Shown piece by piece: positions 34,889-49,000 of a stretch of DNA of 64,000 nt. The DNA is taken from NCBI GenBank assembly GCA_009792885.1, contig WMCF01000025.1:2097343-2161342 (forward strand), written 5' to 3'. The translations under genes were made by a program, and so were the position numbers. Within the stretch, counting starts at the first letter, position 1; every line of letters starts with the position of its first letter. The notes beneath the pieces are model-generated. The model was not told the DNA's origin. It worked only from the letters and a program-made list of their open reading frames with translations, and did not search any database. Origin of the DNA: Eremophila alpestris peregrina (Eukaryota; Chordata; Aves; Passeriformes; Alaudidae).

Positions 34889-37498
34889 GTAAGTGCAAAG
34901 CAACATTCCCATCAGTCTTCTCAAGTTTCCATCTAAATCATTCAGAACTGAGCTTATTGGAAGAGACTTTCTGCAGGATTTTTAATACTGCTATAGAGTA
35001 GTTGGAAGACCAGTGCTTTTATAAAGGAGGCATAGGCCCTTTTTGTCACTCCTAGTTTCATTCTTTGGTGACCAGGGACCTGTGGTGATGATGAAGGAGA
35101 AAGATCAAAGCAAACATGGCTCTGTTGCATGACTCTGTTAGGGCACTAGGATTGGGATAAAGAAATGCATTTAAGGTATAAGCATTGTTCATTCTTTGTG
35201 GTCTTTTCCACACAAAAATGCAAACCCATTTGCTTATGCAAGGACCAGAATCCAGACCCACTCTCCTTCTCAGAGAGAGTCATCCCAAAGAGCTTATACT
35301 GTGACTCAGTATAAGCATTTCATTCAGGAGAAAGCGTAGCTCAAAGATCCCATATGAATTTAGGCACAGAATCATTGCTATTAGACTTTTCTCTGCTCTG
35401 ACTGTTAGACTTTGGTGCCTACTCATAAATAAGGTAGGTATTGCCAAAGCAATCCTGTACAGAGAAATGTGAGTAAAAGTATCTACGGAATTGTATAATA
35501 TCTGGGTGGAGATTTAGCTATAACAGCACCACCTGTAAGTACTTCATCCCCAGATCTCTACCTTTCATTTCTTTCTAGTGTGATTATCTAGTCAAGAATC
35601 ACACACTGTGATTTTATACAAGTCAGCAACATCCATTGTTTAAGAAATATTGTTACTGTGTGAGACAATTTACACTAGAGTGAGTCATGCTCAACCAGAA
35701 AAAAATACACTGCACAGTATTATGCTGTGAGTAGTCCCACGGAAGTAATCAAATTTCCTGTAGTGTGTTACTATCTCTAGGTCATGTGTCCTCTTTGCTA
35801 GTTTTGTGTCTTTCTTGTGCTCCCTGATACATGGAACAAAGGGATTCCTCACTTGGGGACTAGGTACCGCTGCTTTACAAGAAAATGCTTGTTCACTCCA
35901 GCACTGGCACATGTGTGCTTATCACCTGGGCAAGCCACTGGAGAGTTTTGGGTAGTTTTCATTTTCAATGTGCCATTATGTCATTTCCCCCTGATTTTTT
36001 CCCTGAATGTTGGTAAGGGTGGGATCCGGAGCATAAATTTTAGTTCCACTTTAAAATAAGTGTTATTCTAGATAGGGATAGGGGCTTTTTTCTATTATAA
36101 CAAAACACGTTGATTTGATTACATTCAAAATCTCCTATTCATGTACATGCCAGTGATATGAAAATTAATGTTCTGTCACCACAGACATTGTAGAGTGAAA
36201 TGTATGTACTCTGATCTTAGTTATTTCAAACAACATTGGGTTCAACCCTTTTAATAAGTACCGTCTGTGGCAGAAAAAAATTAATTTGTGAATCAGTTGA
36301 GTGCTTGTGAATAGAAATAGTAGTACTGCCAGTTCGGAGCAGGTTTGCATAGTACCTCTAATGCTATAGGAGAACAAATTGTATATTTTTATTGGTGTTT
36401 TCATCTAAAATGATAACAAGAGCTCCAGAATGGTCAATTTGATTTTTTTTTTTTTGAATTACATGTCATACTCTAAGGACAGTAAATGCTATATAATAAG
36501 AGTTAATTTAACAAAGCAGATGGGAACAAAGGGGAATGCAAGTTTGACTTGCAGATTTTATTTTCTTGGTGATAATACATAGGTCCAAAGAGCTGCAGTT
36601 TAACTGTTGCATGTGTAAATGAGGGAAAGTAATGTGAGTAAGAGATAGTCTCATTTCTAATTTGAAAATATTTGAATTGGAAATTACAGAAATGCAACAT
36701 CAGACATGAAAAGTCTTAGTTTTGGGTTTGAGTGCTTAAGTTATTATTTTCAACATCTTCACTCAACAACTGTCAGCAGGGTAACTTTTAGATTTTGAAA
36801 AGAGTAGATAATATTTGAGCCTACTGCAAAACCTGTGTTAGTATAGCAACTTTTTCCTTATTCCCTTTCCAAACTGTTTTGACATGATCTCTAAGTATTT
36901 GCTAATAGGAAAGTGTGCTATGCCTGAGTGAATATTGCTGCAATCTTTTTTGCTCAAGAAGAAAAAAAATCATGCTGTCTTAATTGTTGCATATGCTTGT
37001 GCTGCGCTGGGCTAAGGTGGCTACTAATTTTGCAATTAGTATTTATATTTGTATTTATATTTAAATTTATATTACAATGAATTTTTTGAATTTCAGACAC
37101 TAAAAAACCAAGGATTAGTTCTTCTGTCCAGTCATGATGGTCTGTTATCTCCAGATCCTGTTTTTTTCCTTCTTAGCTACTGGACACAAATGTTTATGAA
37201 TGTGCATCCTTTCTGTAGTTTTCCTAGTATTTTTGTGCATATGCAGTTTCATTTTCTTTTTAGGGGAACTGCCTAAGGATTAGTAAGAGATCCAGCTGAA
37301 GTTTCTAAGTCTGTCTTAATTGCTTTACCCTGTTGTATGTCCCTTCTCTTGACTAAGGGGCTTCAGGGAATTGCTGTGAAGTAGGCATTGAATCTTTATC
37401 ATCTTTTAGGCTCACTTGGTGTAATACTTTGATAAAAGAGAAATTTTACGGCAAAATTGTGATTAATGATTAATTTCTGTATTTCTGTTGTCTCCTAG
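34889..37498 (+). other. MOCOS: MOCOS intron 2, about 2.6 kb
   Basis: It runs from GTAAGT to the TTGTCTCCTAG acceptor at 37488-37498. The sequence is AT-rich with poly-T and ATTTATATTT-like stretches near 36442-36454 and 37040-37073. I recognise no repeat family, RNA gene or additional exon. Confidence 0.85.
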
Positions 37499-37565
37499 GC
37501 AACCCTCATAGTCAGAATATCAGCAGCAAGCTGACATATGACACAATCGAGCATGTTCGATACAG
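37499..37565 (+). CDS. MOCOS: MOCOS coding exon 3
   Basis: This 67-base exon has acceptor CTCCTAG and donor CAG|GTAGAG. It enters phase 1 and leaves phase 2. It encodes G-NPHSQNISSKLTYDTIEHVRY plus AG of the next codon (arginine or serine; arginine in the family). NPHS followed by the S-S-K-L and V-R-Y-R patterns matches the stretch straight after the N-V-Y-G of exon 2 in vertebrate MOCOS. The next expected block, around an I-F-T-x-G-S-T-A-A-L-K motif, is not in the window. Confidence 0.95.
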
Positions 37566-39099
37566 GTAGAGTTACCTTTTTTTCAGATGTTGTATGATGC
37601 ACTTGATAGTTTTCATTTTGGTTAGGCCTTCACTGTTTTGATGACTTTGATGTGATACCATTTTCTAAGGGTCATCTGTCATACCTAAAGAAAACACCTC
37701 ACTTTTAAAACACCAGGTATTTGGGCAATCAAGTCTTGGATCATATAAATTTTTTTTCTCCCATATGCCCAAATCCTCAAAGTCCTGTAGTTAATTTGGT
37801 TCTGTAATACAAGTCCACAGTTTTAATTAAGATGTAGGGCTTGGAATTTCAGAAGTGATTATTAGTAAGATGGTATGATAAGATATAAAGGTGGGACTAG
37901 GTGCAAAGACATGGTTAAAATTCAGATAAAATTAAATAGGGTATAATGGCTTGTGAGAACTTACAAAGAGCTTATGGGAATGTGTACACTGTTCTACAAC
38001 AGGTACTTACTTCCATTGGAGTATTAAAATACCTTTTAAAGCAGTTTTAGTAACGTTTAGGACTAGAAAGAAAAAAAATGGTAAAATTGAGCATTGGGGC
38101 TTCTGGGTATGGGCAAGAAAATGAACTGATTCTCTAAATAATGTATTCCTCTGAAAGTTCAGGATGGAGTGTGCTGATGGTACACTTCTTGCCATTGATT
38201 TATCATGATTTACATCATGACGAAGTATACAACTTAGGCTATTTTTTATTGGTTGTAGGGATTTGTTTCAGAAAACTCTTGCTATTTTAAAAAATACATG
38301 TTTATCACAGAATATGGATGCTTTGAGTTTAGTTGCCTGCTTTTAATGACACTCTTAAGACAAGTAAAGAATGTAATGGACTCCTATTTTATCTTCTTGC
38401 TTGAAAGTAAATATTTCTCCAAAACACATCACAGAATTCAGATCAATAGCATTGTAGTGTTCAAAGTTGTAATGAAGAAAATCTGTTTTATACCCTTCTG
38501 CTGCATTTGCTCTGACTGTTTTTATGGAAGTGTAAAAAACCCCAAATTTTCTAGTTGGATGCTGCTTCTGGCTATAATCGGTTTCCCTCTTCCCATCACC
38601 AGCTTTCTGGAGAAAGCATTTCTTTTTGCTTCTACCATAACCCTCTCTTAATTCTGTGCAGGATGACAACCCATTAATGTACGGCCAAATGAAATGAAAG
38701 AGGCTACCCATGAGGAATAGCTGTCTTCAGAAGCAGACACAGCCAGTTGCAGCAATACCCACAGTCTGCAGAGTCTTTCGAGCAGACCTGTGTGCTCACA
38801 TGCAGAATTAGCACTCTGATTTCCATTTACTCAGTCCTGTTGCAATGTTGCTGTTTCACAGTTCTGCTTATGAAGGCACAGTAGGAAGGGTAACTGTTTT
38901 TAGAATCATTACTATTGTACTGTGTGTTCCTCATTGTTAGGAAGTAAGGAAATAGGTTTTCACTGAGTAAGAACCTGGATTGCTTAAAAGAAGTTACATC
39001 TTCAGCATGTTTTATTTTGGATCCTGCTTTAAAAAAGGTTGAGACTTTTTCAAGGGCAGAATGGGAGATGACAAGAACATGCCAGTGTTAGTATTGAGG

Positions 39100-39141
39100 G
39101 GGGTTTTGTGTGTTTTGTTTTTCGTTTTTTGGGTTTTTTTT
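39100..39141 (+). repeat. G/T-rich low-complexity tract
   Basis: The tract reads GGGGGGTTTTGTGTGTTTTG and then TTTTTCGTTTTTTGGG and poly-T. It has the same polarity and style as the tracts at 4619, 13320 and 20987. Confidence 0.7.
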
Positions 39142-40058
39142 AATGCCCTCTGCATCTAAATGAACATTTTTGGTATTACACCTGATAGAATTTTTCATCT
39201 GTCCCTAAAGAAATACAGCCATTTTTAAACTCCCAATAAAAATTTAAAAAGCATAGTCGTCAAAAAGGTATAGTCATAAAAATTCAGAAAGAAAATGCCC
39301 CAAACCTACTGTCAATAAGTCAGCTATCCAAAATGCAATAAAATTATATTAAAAATCTATAGTTCTACGTCATTGCAGCTAATAAAAATAAGCAGTATGA
39401 CAAGACAGGGAGACAGGCAGCTCTGTGCTGCATCACAGTGCGTAGATTGGATTTCCTCAGTGAAAAAATAATTCTGCACATAGTTTTAGAAATCTTAAAA
39501 TGAGTTGTTGGCTTGTTTGACTTTTGGCACATGGCTGCAAGTCAGAAGTATAGCTTTTTTTTTTTCAGTGTTTGACTCCAAAATAATTCTTCTTTTTTTT
39601 AAATTATTTTTTAACTTTGATTTTCTGAAGTGATGGTACAATCAACTAATTAAAAATTTGAGTATTAAATAACCCTTTTCCCATATGCAAGTATTTTAAA
39701 ATACTAGATTTCTGAATATTTTAAAACATTGTCCTTGTGGATTTTGCACTTGCAATATCAAATAGTGCAGCCGTGTCTTCTAACCACAACCAGACTGAAG
39801 TTATTTGAAATTTGTGGTATGTATAGAATATAAAACAGGATACTTTTTCATTTAAACACAGTGTTGTAATAGAGTTTTGATGTTCACCTTTGAACTTTCA
39901 ATGTATGATTTAAACAGAATCATACTTTGGTAATTCAAGTATATAGTTTTAAAAAAGGGCAAAAATTTCAGTTATGATTTTGGTACCAAGCATCTCCTAG
40001 ACTGTGGCAATATGTGTATTACAGAATTTTCTTGCTGAAGCTAAAAGGATTGGGCATT

Positions 40059-40112
40059 GAGCTAAATGGAATCAAGTTAAAATACAGAGCTAAATGGAAT
40101 CAAGTTAAAACA
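40059..40112 (+). repeat. 28-bp tandem duplication
   Basis: GAGCTAAATGGAATCAAGTT followed by AAAA occurs from 40059 and again from 40087 with no mismatch in the shared 24 bases; the linking bases are TACA. Only two copies are present. Confidence 0.92.
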
Positions 40113-43100
40113 TGTATTTCTATAAAGGCTTCTTTCAAAATAGGCTCTCTAAGTGAACTGTAAGAGGAGATTAATCTCTGTGGCCAGTACATACAATCAA
40201 AAACAGGTACAGCAGACATGCACAAAATGACTGTAAATGGCTTAGTGATTTAAAAACATATTTGTTTCTGTGGCAAAACACATAGGTGGTACCAGATTAT
40301 GCTAAGGAAGCAGTCTTATAAATGCTGTTTATAATTTCCTTTGCATTGTATTTTCAGAGAACATTTTATGATAGCAAGATAGAATTTTTCATTCCTTCTG
40401 CAAGCATCATACCTTGCTTATGAAATAAGTTTCCATTCCATGTCTTTTCTATAACACATTTTGAAATGGTGTTTTGTGCAAGATAGGGATTTTTCCTTAA
40501 CTCCCAGGTTTAAGCAGTTCTGTGTCTGAAAACAGTAATGTTGGAACTGATACATACATGAAAATGGGTTGACCTTTTCTACACAGTAAGAAATAGTAGA
40601 TACAGTATCTGCTTAGTATTGATTTGTTCTCTGCAAAGGTCATTGATGGGAGACCACGTGGATGAGTGACATCTGAGTGCTGCATCCTGTCCTCCTTAAT
40701 GGCTCATCAACTTGAAAGCCTTGTTTCCAATCTAGGGTAGTTCAGCCCTTCTGCATGCTTGTTTTAGAACACCATTTGCAATCACTGCTTTTCCTGATCC
40801 CATTGCTCAGTGGGACAACTCTGAAATACCACAGTTGGTGAAGTCCAGCAAAAGGTCACTGTGCTCACTGCAGTGACTCTATACATGGCTAATGAGAGAG
40901 GCATTAGAAGATAATTAGGAATAATGGATAGGTTTCTGGAAGAGCTTAGGCAAGAGGGGTGATCTCTTCCTTGTGGTTCATGAAATTGTTTAGGTGAGCA
41001 ATAAAACAATCGCAGTGTGCCCACAGTGAGTGGCTGATGACCTCACTGTGCTGAGTGACAGCACAGCAGGGGCTTTGGTGCAGATGCTTCTTGTTTTGAC
41101 CTCAGCCACACCTAACCTTTTGTGCAAAGGACTCAATTTTATAAACAGTTGTTTCTATGAGTCAATCCATTGCTTTTGGTGTGTTTACTCTTTGCAATCC
41201 TATGCAAGGTAGTAAAAAGCTTCTGGTCAGCGTAACAGGTACTGTCATTTTTGAATGAGTTAGGAGACTGTTTTATGAACAAATAAAATCACTTTGTTTT
41301 ACTTTGGAACTTTGCTCCTGGACTTTCATCTCTATTTTGAATAAATTAATTAATCATTAACTTGATAAGCTGAAGCTTTAGAAAGGAATTTGCAAATGCC
41401 TTCTGTTACTCTTCTGGTAGTAAGCTTTATACCTTCATATATATTGAGAGTAGTGGATAAAATTCATACATGCACTGTCATGCTCTCTGACTAATCTTTG
41501 TTACATAGAGAGTCAAATCTGGAATGCTTCATTTATTGAAAGAAGTAAATATTTCAGTAAAATAAATTAAAAGCTGGAGGTCAAGATCACTAGTTTATGA
41601 ACAAAAAGGATGAAATGCTTCTGGGAAATTCAGAGTTTTATTAGTATGGATGGCTAGAATGTTTTGCATAAAGGTTTGAAAAAGACTGGATGCAACTTTT
41701 TTTTTTTTCCTTTCTTTCTGATTCAGAAAAAACCCTCAGGACTCTCTTTTATAATGTATCTGTGACAAAGAAGCTATGGAGACTAAGTTTAAATGTGATC
41801 TTTATGTGCCATTGCTCTCTAGATAACATTCAGAGTAGAAGGTGTGGTACAGGCTTACTTGGATTCAGGCCACTGGTTTAGTTCACATTTTTTTTAATGC
41901 ATGCAGCCTTGATGCCCCTCAGCTGCTTTTTTGGCAGGGACCCAATGGCCTCTGTGCCTGTGGGGAGGTCTGTGAAAGGGCACATGAGCTGATGAATGAG
42001 ATAGTCCAACTGGAGCAAAACACTGATAAAAATAGTGAAATTTCTCCGATGCAAATTCCTTTTCGCCATTTTCTCCGTCCATTTGTCTTTTTCAGGATTT
42101 AAATGGAAGCTTTTTTTCCCCTCCCAAGGCCTTATAATACTTACAGAAGAAATGCAGTGTTCTTCCCTCTTCTGGGTTTGTAGCTGCTTTCCCTAAGAAG
42201 TGACATTGTGAGACACCAGTGGGTGACGTTTCTGGTGACGCTTGTGTTGCATTGGGTGTTTTGAGGAGCAGTAACATCGTCCTGCCTTACTGCTGGGAAC
42301 ACTAGCAGTTCCTTTGCCAACTCCAGGAGAGCCTGACAACTTCATTATTGGCTTACATAATTATTTGTATTTCGAGTAAGGCTTTTGGAAGACCAGATAT
42401 TTAGCACAAATATAATTTCTTCTGTCCCCTGTGTGCACCTGTTGTCCTTGATAACTTTGTTTTGGCATCAGTGAACTGCTGTTTCTCAGTGCAAGTTATG
42501 TAGTATTGGAGAGGTGTTTGTCTGACTCAAGTCAAGAAATTTTGAAAGCTACCTTCAGTTATGTATGTTGTTCAAAATTTGGCTGATTTTTTTTCATGTC
42601 TAATTTTTTTGAAATCTATGGACACTTTCTGCTTTGCTCCATGTGAAACTGATTCAATGATCCCACAGCAAGAAGTGCATGACTGACAAATTTTAACTTG
42701 TGCTGTTCATACCTTATGTCATACTTAAAATCATAACTTTGGGAAATATTAATTCATCTGCTTTTTTAGAAACACAGAGATAATTTATTACTGCCCCTTT
42801 TATAATAGTCTCTGATCTTTCTGTGAAGTTAGCAAACCCAGTATGGAGCTCCATTTTGAATCTTATTGATTTCACTTGTAAAGCAGTATGAGTATTTCAT
42901 TTATTGTAATAATTAAGCTGTTGAGGACACACTAAAGCATTCCCAAGGGCTTCCATGGTGCCATCTGTGTCTCAATGACTCTGAAATTCCTGGTGTCATT
43001 GCTGCTGAAAAAGACAGACCGTTTTGCACTCATCCTTTATTGTCTATCTGAGCCCCACCATTCTGCACTTTTAACTAGCAGATTTGAATCCTTAAAAAGT

Positions 43101-43382
43101 CATAATTTACACTGTGAGTCTTTTTGCTCCCATCCAAAATTCTGACTGCCAGTTCTGACTCTACTTACTCTTCTGTTCCTCCAGCACTTTGGTGCTGCTT
43201 TTGTTGGCCTCACTGCCTGATCCTTAGTGATCAGGATTTTTAATACTTTAAACACTGCTATCCATTGAAGTAGTTTTATTTTAAAGTCCACTTAAGTGAA
43301 TAGCTATTAGTGTTGCCTATGTTTTTATTATTGTGAATGGGGGCTAACTAGTTCATGACTAGTTAGAAATTTAAATTTTCAG

Positions 43383-43402
43383 TATATATATGTATATATA
43401 TT
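43383..43402 (+). repeat. TA-rich microsatellite
   Basis: A GTATATATATG then TATATATATTTT stretch, a short imperfect (TA)n array. Confidence 0.8.
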
Positions 43403-45167
43403 TTAACTACTGGTGAACTTCTCATCTCCTAGATATAGCAATGTATTCAGGATTTTCTACTATTTTTTTTGTCCAGAAGCAGATATGATGTGCAAGTAGT
43501 AGTAGCTTTGGGATAGATGCCTCTTGAAATGTCTGAGTGATTTCATCACATTTCTTTTTACTCTCAATTCTGATGCAACCTTAGAATTTTCTTTTGTCCC
43601 TGTTACATCAAGTTTAACTGTGGCTGCCTCCTCATCTGCGATAATGCCAGTTTCCTCTCTGCATTGTTCTAGACTATCTGTTGCTCATTTGGTCTTCTGA
43701 CAGACAGAGCAAACACATTTACTTTGTCAAATGAAGGCACAAGCCTTCAGCTCCCTTTCTCTAATGAGCAGGTTGTTTCCAGCAGTCATGCTTGATGCTG
43801 TAGTCCTAACACTGTTAGGGTATTTTGTTTGTTTTAGGTTAGCTTTTTAAAAAATTTTTTATTATTATTTTGCTGCCTTCTGCAACCTGCTGACTTCCTG
43901 AAATTCTCAGTTAATATCCCGTTTCCTAGCTGTTGTTGTCTCTTTTTCCTTCCCCCAGCCCTGAGATTGGCCTTGGCTGCAGGCAGGTGCCAGCTAGCTC
44001 TGTTCATTAAATATATCACAGCCTGTTGCTGAGGTCATGGCTGCCCTGAGGAAAACTCCTGTGGCAAAAGGCAGGCAGCAGCACAGCTTCCAGGCTGCCC
44101 AGGGGATGTGTTAAACACCACAGGGAGCAGAGCCAGCAGAGCACTGCAGCAGGAGAAGAATCTGAGGAGGAGTGCAAAAGGATGGGCAGTGTCTGTCAAG
44201 GAGTGAGGGTGTGGTGTAACCCAGCCACCTTAACCTGGACAGGAATGAAATGAGTCTGTGTGTGCCCAGTAGAGGTTTTAGGGTGCCAGGTTTCAGGACA
44301 GCCAGATCAGAAACACATCCCAGCTGATATGTTTCAAGAGTTTGGGAATGCAGATAGCTCTCAGGATATTTGTGTTCCACCTAGCTATTATAGAGTACTT
44401 TCTGTCTGCTGTTGATGATTTTTCCCCATTGGAAGGAATAAAAAACTCCCTCTTACACTGGGTTTTGAGAAACCAGTGTCCTTTTGTTCCTACACCAAAA
44501 TTTTGTGTTGCTTGTAGGTTTTTATGGTCTGTTCTACTCTTAACTCCTTCCGATGTATTTAAGTAGAGGAGACCTGTTTTCGTAGGCTGAACAAGATACG
44601 CTACTCTAGATACTACTTCCAAAATACATTCTTCATCCCCCATGCCAGTCTCAATGACTGTCTCTGGACTTGATCTAAATTACCTTAAAGTGTGTGACCA
44701 AAATACAATGAGCTTGCTGAAGTAAATCCTGCAGTCTGGCAATTGAGGGTTTGGTAATTGAGACAGCTTGAAAGATTCTTGAAATGGTGGTGTGAACTCA
44801 TCAAGTATTCTGGGCGCTATAGGAAGACCAAAAGTATTGTACAGCTAAGGAAGTGGCATGAGCATTTCAAACAAACAGAGGAAATCTGGTGGCACAACAG
44901 ATTTCCAAAGAGAAAGCAAGCACATCTTTCTGGGAATTCTTCTAGAGTGTAATAAATTTGTTGGAACATGAGCTTTCTTGTTTGTTTTTGTTATGAAATT
45001 TCATGCTAGGCTGAGAGTGATAATGTGGTCCATAAGCAGGTTGATACTTACAAAAATAGAGCAAAAATCAAAGAAGATTGTGAGATTTTATACAGAGAGT
45101 TTTTGTTTATAGATACCACAATGACTTATAGGAGGGAAAATTATTTGATTAAACTTGATCACTTTAA

Positions 45168-45195
45168 GCATTTAGTTCTTTGAAGAACTAAATGC
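45168..45195. repeat. Perfect 13-bp inverted repeat with 2-base spacer
   Basis: GCATTTAGTTCTT (45168-45180) and AAGAACTAAATGC (45183-45195) are exact reverse complements around TG. No transposase, TIR family or RNA gene context is visible, so the role is unknown. Confidence 0.95.
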
Positions 45196-45990
45196 ACTAA
45201 CTTTAATTGGCAATTTGAAATAATAGCAAATATGTACCTAAAACTCATATAGAACTTCATGGTGTATGCTGGCAGTATTAGTCAGTTTTTTTCTAGCTTT
45301 CATTATTCTTTCTGTAGTTTCTCTGCTAATTCCATTGATTCAAGTTTCTTACCTGTTTTAAACTTTATTTCTAATTTGAAGGTTGTAAGAAAAGATGGTG
45401 TCCTTGAAACTAAAGGCTGCATATAAGAAGCAGCATGAGTCAGGATACAGGAATATCAAAGATAAATGAAGCAAGACTTTTAACAGAATTCTGTCCTTTA
45501 CATTAAGGTTAATAACACCTTGTGAATCCAGGGTAAATTTGCTAGATTTTATTTGTGCATTTGGTATGTGTCAAGGCAGAAGAAAGTTTCATCACTGATA
45601 TTACTGAGTGCCAGCTCAATAGCTTGTTGCAAATAATTTAGAATTTCTTGCACGCTTTTGGATGGTGAGACTGTTTAGAGGAGTATGATGTATGTACTTT
45701 GGATTTTATGGAGACTCCCTAGGCTTGTAATGAATCCAGTGATCACAGGCAATGGTTCTCAAAAGAGCTTTTCAATTCTCCGGCTTTTCTCAGCCATCCA
45801 CTTACCATTTCTTTTAGTTTGTCTGTTTTTATTTTTTTAAAGGTGTTTAAAATGTCAATTTTTTTTTCTGAATACCTGTGATGTGATAAAAAGGAGATTT
45901 TAGGCACTTCTTTGCAAAATCTGTCAGTGGTCACAGACCAGATATTTCTGACTTGTGAGTAAACTATGTATGAAAACAGTATTGCTTTAC

Positions 45991-46027
45991 AGGAAGGAAA
46001 AAAAACCAAAACAAAACCCAAACACAA
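45991..46027 (+). repeat. A/C-rich low-complexity tract
   Basis: The tract consists of AAAACC and AAAAC units, the complement-strand version of the T/G-rich tracts. Confidence 0.65.
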
Positions 46028-49000
46028 AGCTACAAAAAGTCCAAAGATATGAACAATATTAAAACTGACCTCCAGAATATAAGGCTGAGGCTTCTGTGCT
46101 AACAAGGGAAGCACTCTGCAGCAGAGGTGTGTGGCATAATCCTAGTTGCTTTTCCTCTGCTAAAAAAAATTTCACTGACCTGTTGGTTCAAAATCCTGGT
46201 GCCAAAATCTTGTATGTTGTCCAATTCTATCTTCTTTTAAGAGCCTTGTATCTCTGGTAAGCTGAGTGTGAAACTTCCAGTTCAATGACTGTCCAGTTAA
46301 CTTGCAACAGGAGAAAGGGATCTGCCTGCCAGTTAGAGCTTGTCCCAAGATGTGTACAATCTTGAAAATTCATAAAAGCTGAAGGTTATTTTATTTCACA
46401 CCGTTATCTTCCTGTGAAAGATGAAAACAAGAACCAAAACTGTTAGACAATTGTCTTGCAGGGCTGTAAAGCCTTTATTCCCACACCAATACACTGCAAA
46501 CCCTAAAGTCCCCATGTAGAAGCTTACTGGGAAGTGCCTGTCTGGCCTTCCAAAGACCAAACAGCCCACCACAGATGCCAAACTTTGAGCCAAAATACTT
46601 AATGTGAATTCCATCAATATCCTACACACTATCATGTTACAGTAACATACTTGAGGTTCCTTCTCTGCAAAAGGTATTTATAGACAATTTTGATCATTTG
46701 ATTTTTATCTGCAATCATGTAACAAGACATTTACAATTACTGCTATTACAGCCTGCCTGGTTAGCAATTTGGGTGTTACCATGCTTTGAAGCTGGAATGA
46801 GACCCATTGACAGACTGCTGAAGTGTTGTGGCTGAGACAGTGTATGAAGGCAGTGACTGAGCCTAGATGGAAAAAGACCTTCTAACTCTTCTTGGTCATG
46901 TTCCTCCCTCCTATGTAAAGAGTGTGTTACAAGCAGGTAATTTCTGCGTTATTGTCCATGACTCTGGCACAAACTGCCTGTGTTTGTGATGAGCTCAGTG
47001 TGTTGCAGAAGTATACTGAAAGGAGTTTGTAAATCATTCAGCAATAGGTTACCTCAGCCAAGGAAGAAACCTAAACAACCGTGGTATAGCTCAGCTAAAC
47101 AGACATGCCTGAACCAAAATAGGTAGGAGCAATACCTCTTCTGCCTCCTACTTGGCTGATGAAGTTGCTTGGGTAAAGGAGGGAGGCCTCCAGCATTCCA
47201 TGAAAACTAGTCAGCTGTCTTGAGTGGCTTTCATAGTAAATGGGATGCTCTTGCTTGTTTAAAGTCCTTCTCTCTCCTTTGGGTGGGGGGAAGGTTTTGT
47301 GCTAACCTTACATAGGCATTGTCTGAAGGCAGTGCACAAGGGTAACTTTCTGTCAGTCTGGGAGAAGTCCTTGCTGTGTGGGACGTAAACCAGTGATGAG
47401 TATAATACTGCTTCATTTCTGAGAGGAAAATAAAATAAGCTGGTTTACTTTATAGGCACACATACAAGCAAGATAATTTTTCAATGCCTTTAGCCATACC
47501 TGTGAAAATTTAAAATCAAGAATACATCATGTAGCTCACAGTAGTGGTTCAGATACAGAAGACTTCATCTGTAAAAACCATAGAACATTCAGAATCCTCT
47601 GTGTGTTTATCTGACCGTGTTTGTCTATTTAAACATCTAAATGGGATGGGATTGCCATAGCAAATAGTACTGGCATTTAGCTTTTCTAATGAACTTCAGA
47701 ATGAGTTTGATGAAGTATGCTTTTAGTATAAATTGGAGTTAAGCTGCACTGTCAAAATTTGGTATTATAGGTGGCATTCTTAACAATGAAGTGCAAATGA
47801 AATTCTATCTGCTTTTAATTAAATGAGCACACACTCCACTGAATTTTGGAAATTTAATTCTCTTAATCTGAAGTCTCAGGCCCTGAACAGCTATTGTAAT
47901 TTGAAAGATAGTGCTGATATATTTCAAAGCTGTTTGTACTTAACAAAATACCCATGTTGTTTTCTTTGGTAAATTTGGGAGCCTTTTGATTTCCTCAGGT
48001 ATTTCTTTTACAACTGTGTGAAAAAAGAGCTAAGGTAACCTTCCTCCTGGTTGTGGCCCATGAAAATCAGAGCTGTAAGCACGTGAATATAACAACAGGG
48101 CTAAAGCACCTTGAGTCTGGGGCTGGAATCTGGAATACTGAGGAGCTGTTGGTTGTGGCTGCACCTTGTGGACAATGCAATGAAGTGTGTTGCTGTATAT
48201 GAGGAATTCATGCCTGGCAATTCAGAGCTGTCACAGGCCTTCCCAAGTGGAAAGGGATTGACCAGAATTTCTTGCTGGGTGCCCTGCCATTTTTAAACTG
48301 TATGGCTGTGATAAGATGCTGGAAAGCCAATTGGCTGAACATGTTTCTGTAGAAGGGTCATAAGGCTTGGAGGAGAGATTACCCTGACAAAGTCTTCTAC
48401 AAGATGTAATAAATTCACACTTAGCAGTGCTAATTACTTTGTTTTCAGTGTTGTGAGAAGGTGTGTACACCAAATTGAATAGGAAGGGAAGAAGAGGGAA
48501 AATAACTGTCAACATTCATATAATACTGTACTCTGAGTTACAAGTCTTTTAGAGAAATTAGTTGGTGTTTCATCCTTTTCCTCTTTCTCTACTTTCAGTA
48601 TCATATGATTTGCATTGCTACAAACAAAAAACAACGATGGGTATAAAGTCTTCTAAGGATAAGAAATACAATTTTATTTGTCAAGAGTATATGATAGGAA
48701 GTAAAGTCTAGTTAATTAGCTAGAATATAAAAAGAACTGCTGTTCCTTGAGTTTGGAAAAGTCAAATTTAAGTGTTTCACTGGAGGTTTTTTTTGCATAC
48801 AAAGACCTGCATTCAAACCTTTTCACAACCATTTATAAGAGGTAGAAATCTTTTTGAATATGTTTATATGTGGTTTATGTGTTTTGGAGTCATCTCAGTT
48901 TTATTTTCACAGCCTAAAGTATTTTTTCACCTCCATTATAAGTAATTTAAAATCAGAGGCATATAATATTTTCTATGTCACTTGCTTGACTTTCATTTTC

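Noticed and set aside
41030..41212. Candidate for MOCOS exon 4 because of a D-S-T-A-G-A-L stretch
   Set aside because: The family block is G-S-T-A-A-L-K followed by L-V-A-E-A-F-P-W. The surrounding residues do not fit, and no phase-2 acceptor precedes it sensibly.
45743..46114. 123-codon minus-strand open frame with a hydrophobic stretch
   Set aside because: It crosses the A/C-rich low-complexity tract, which creates the hydrophobic run on the minus strand. No family match is recognised.
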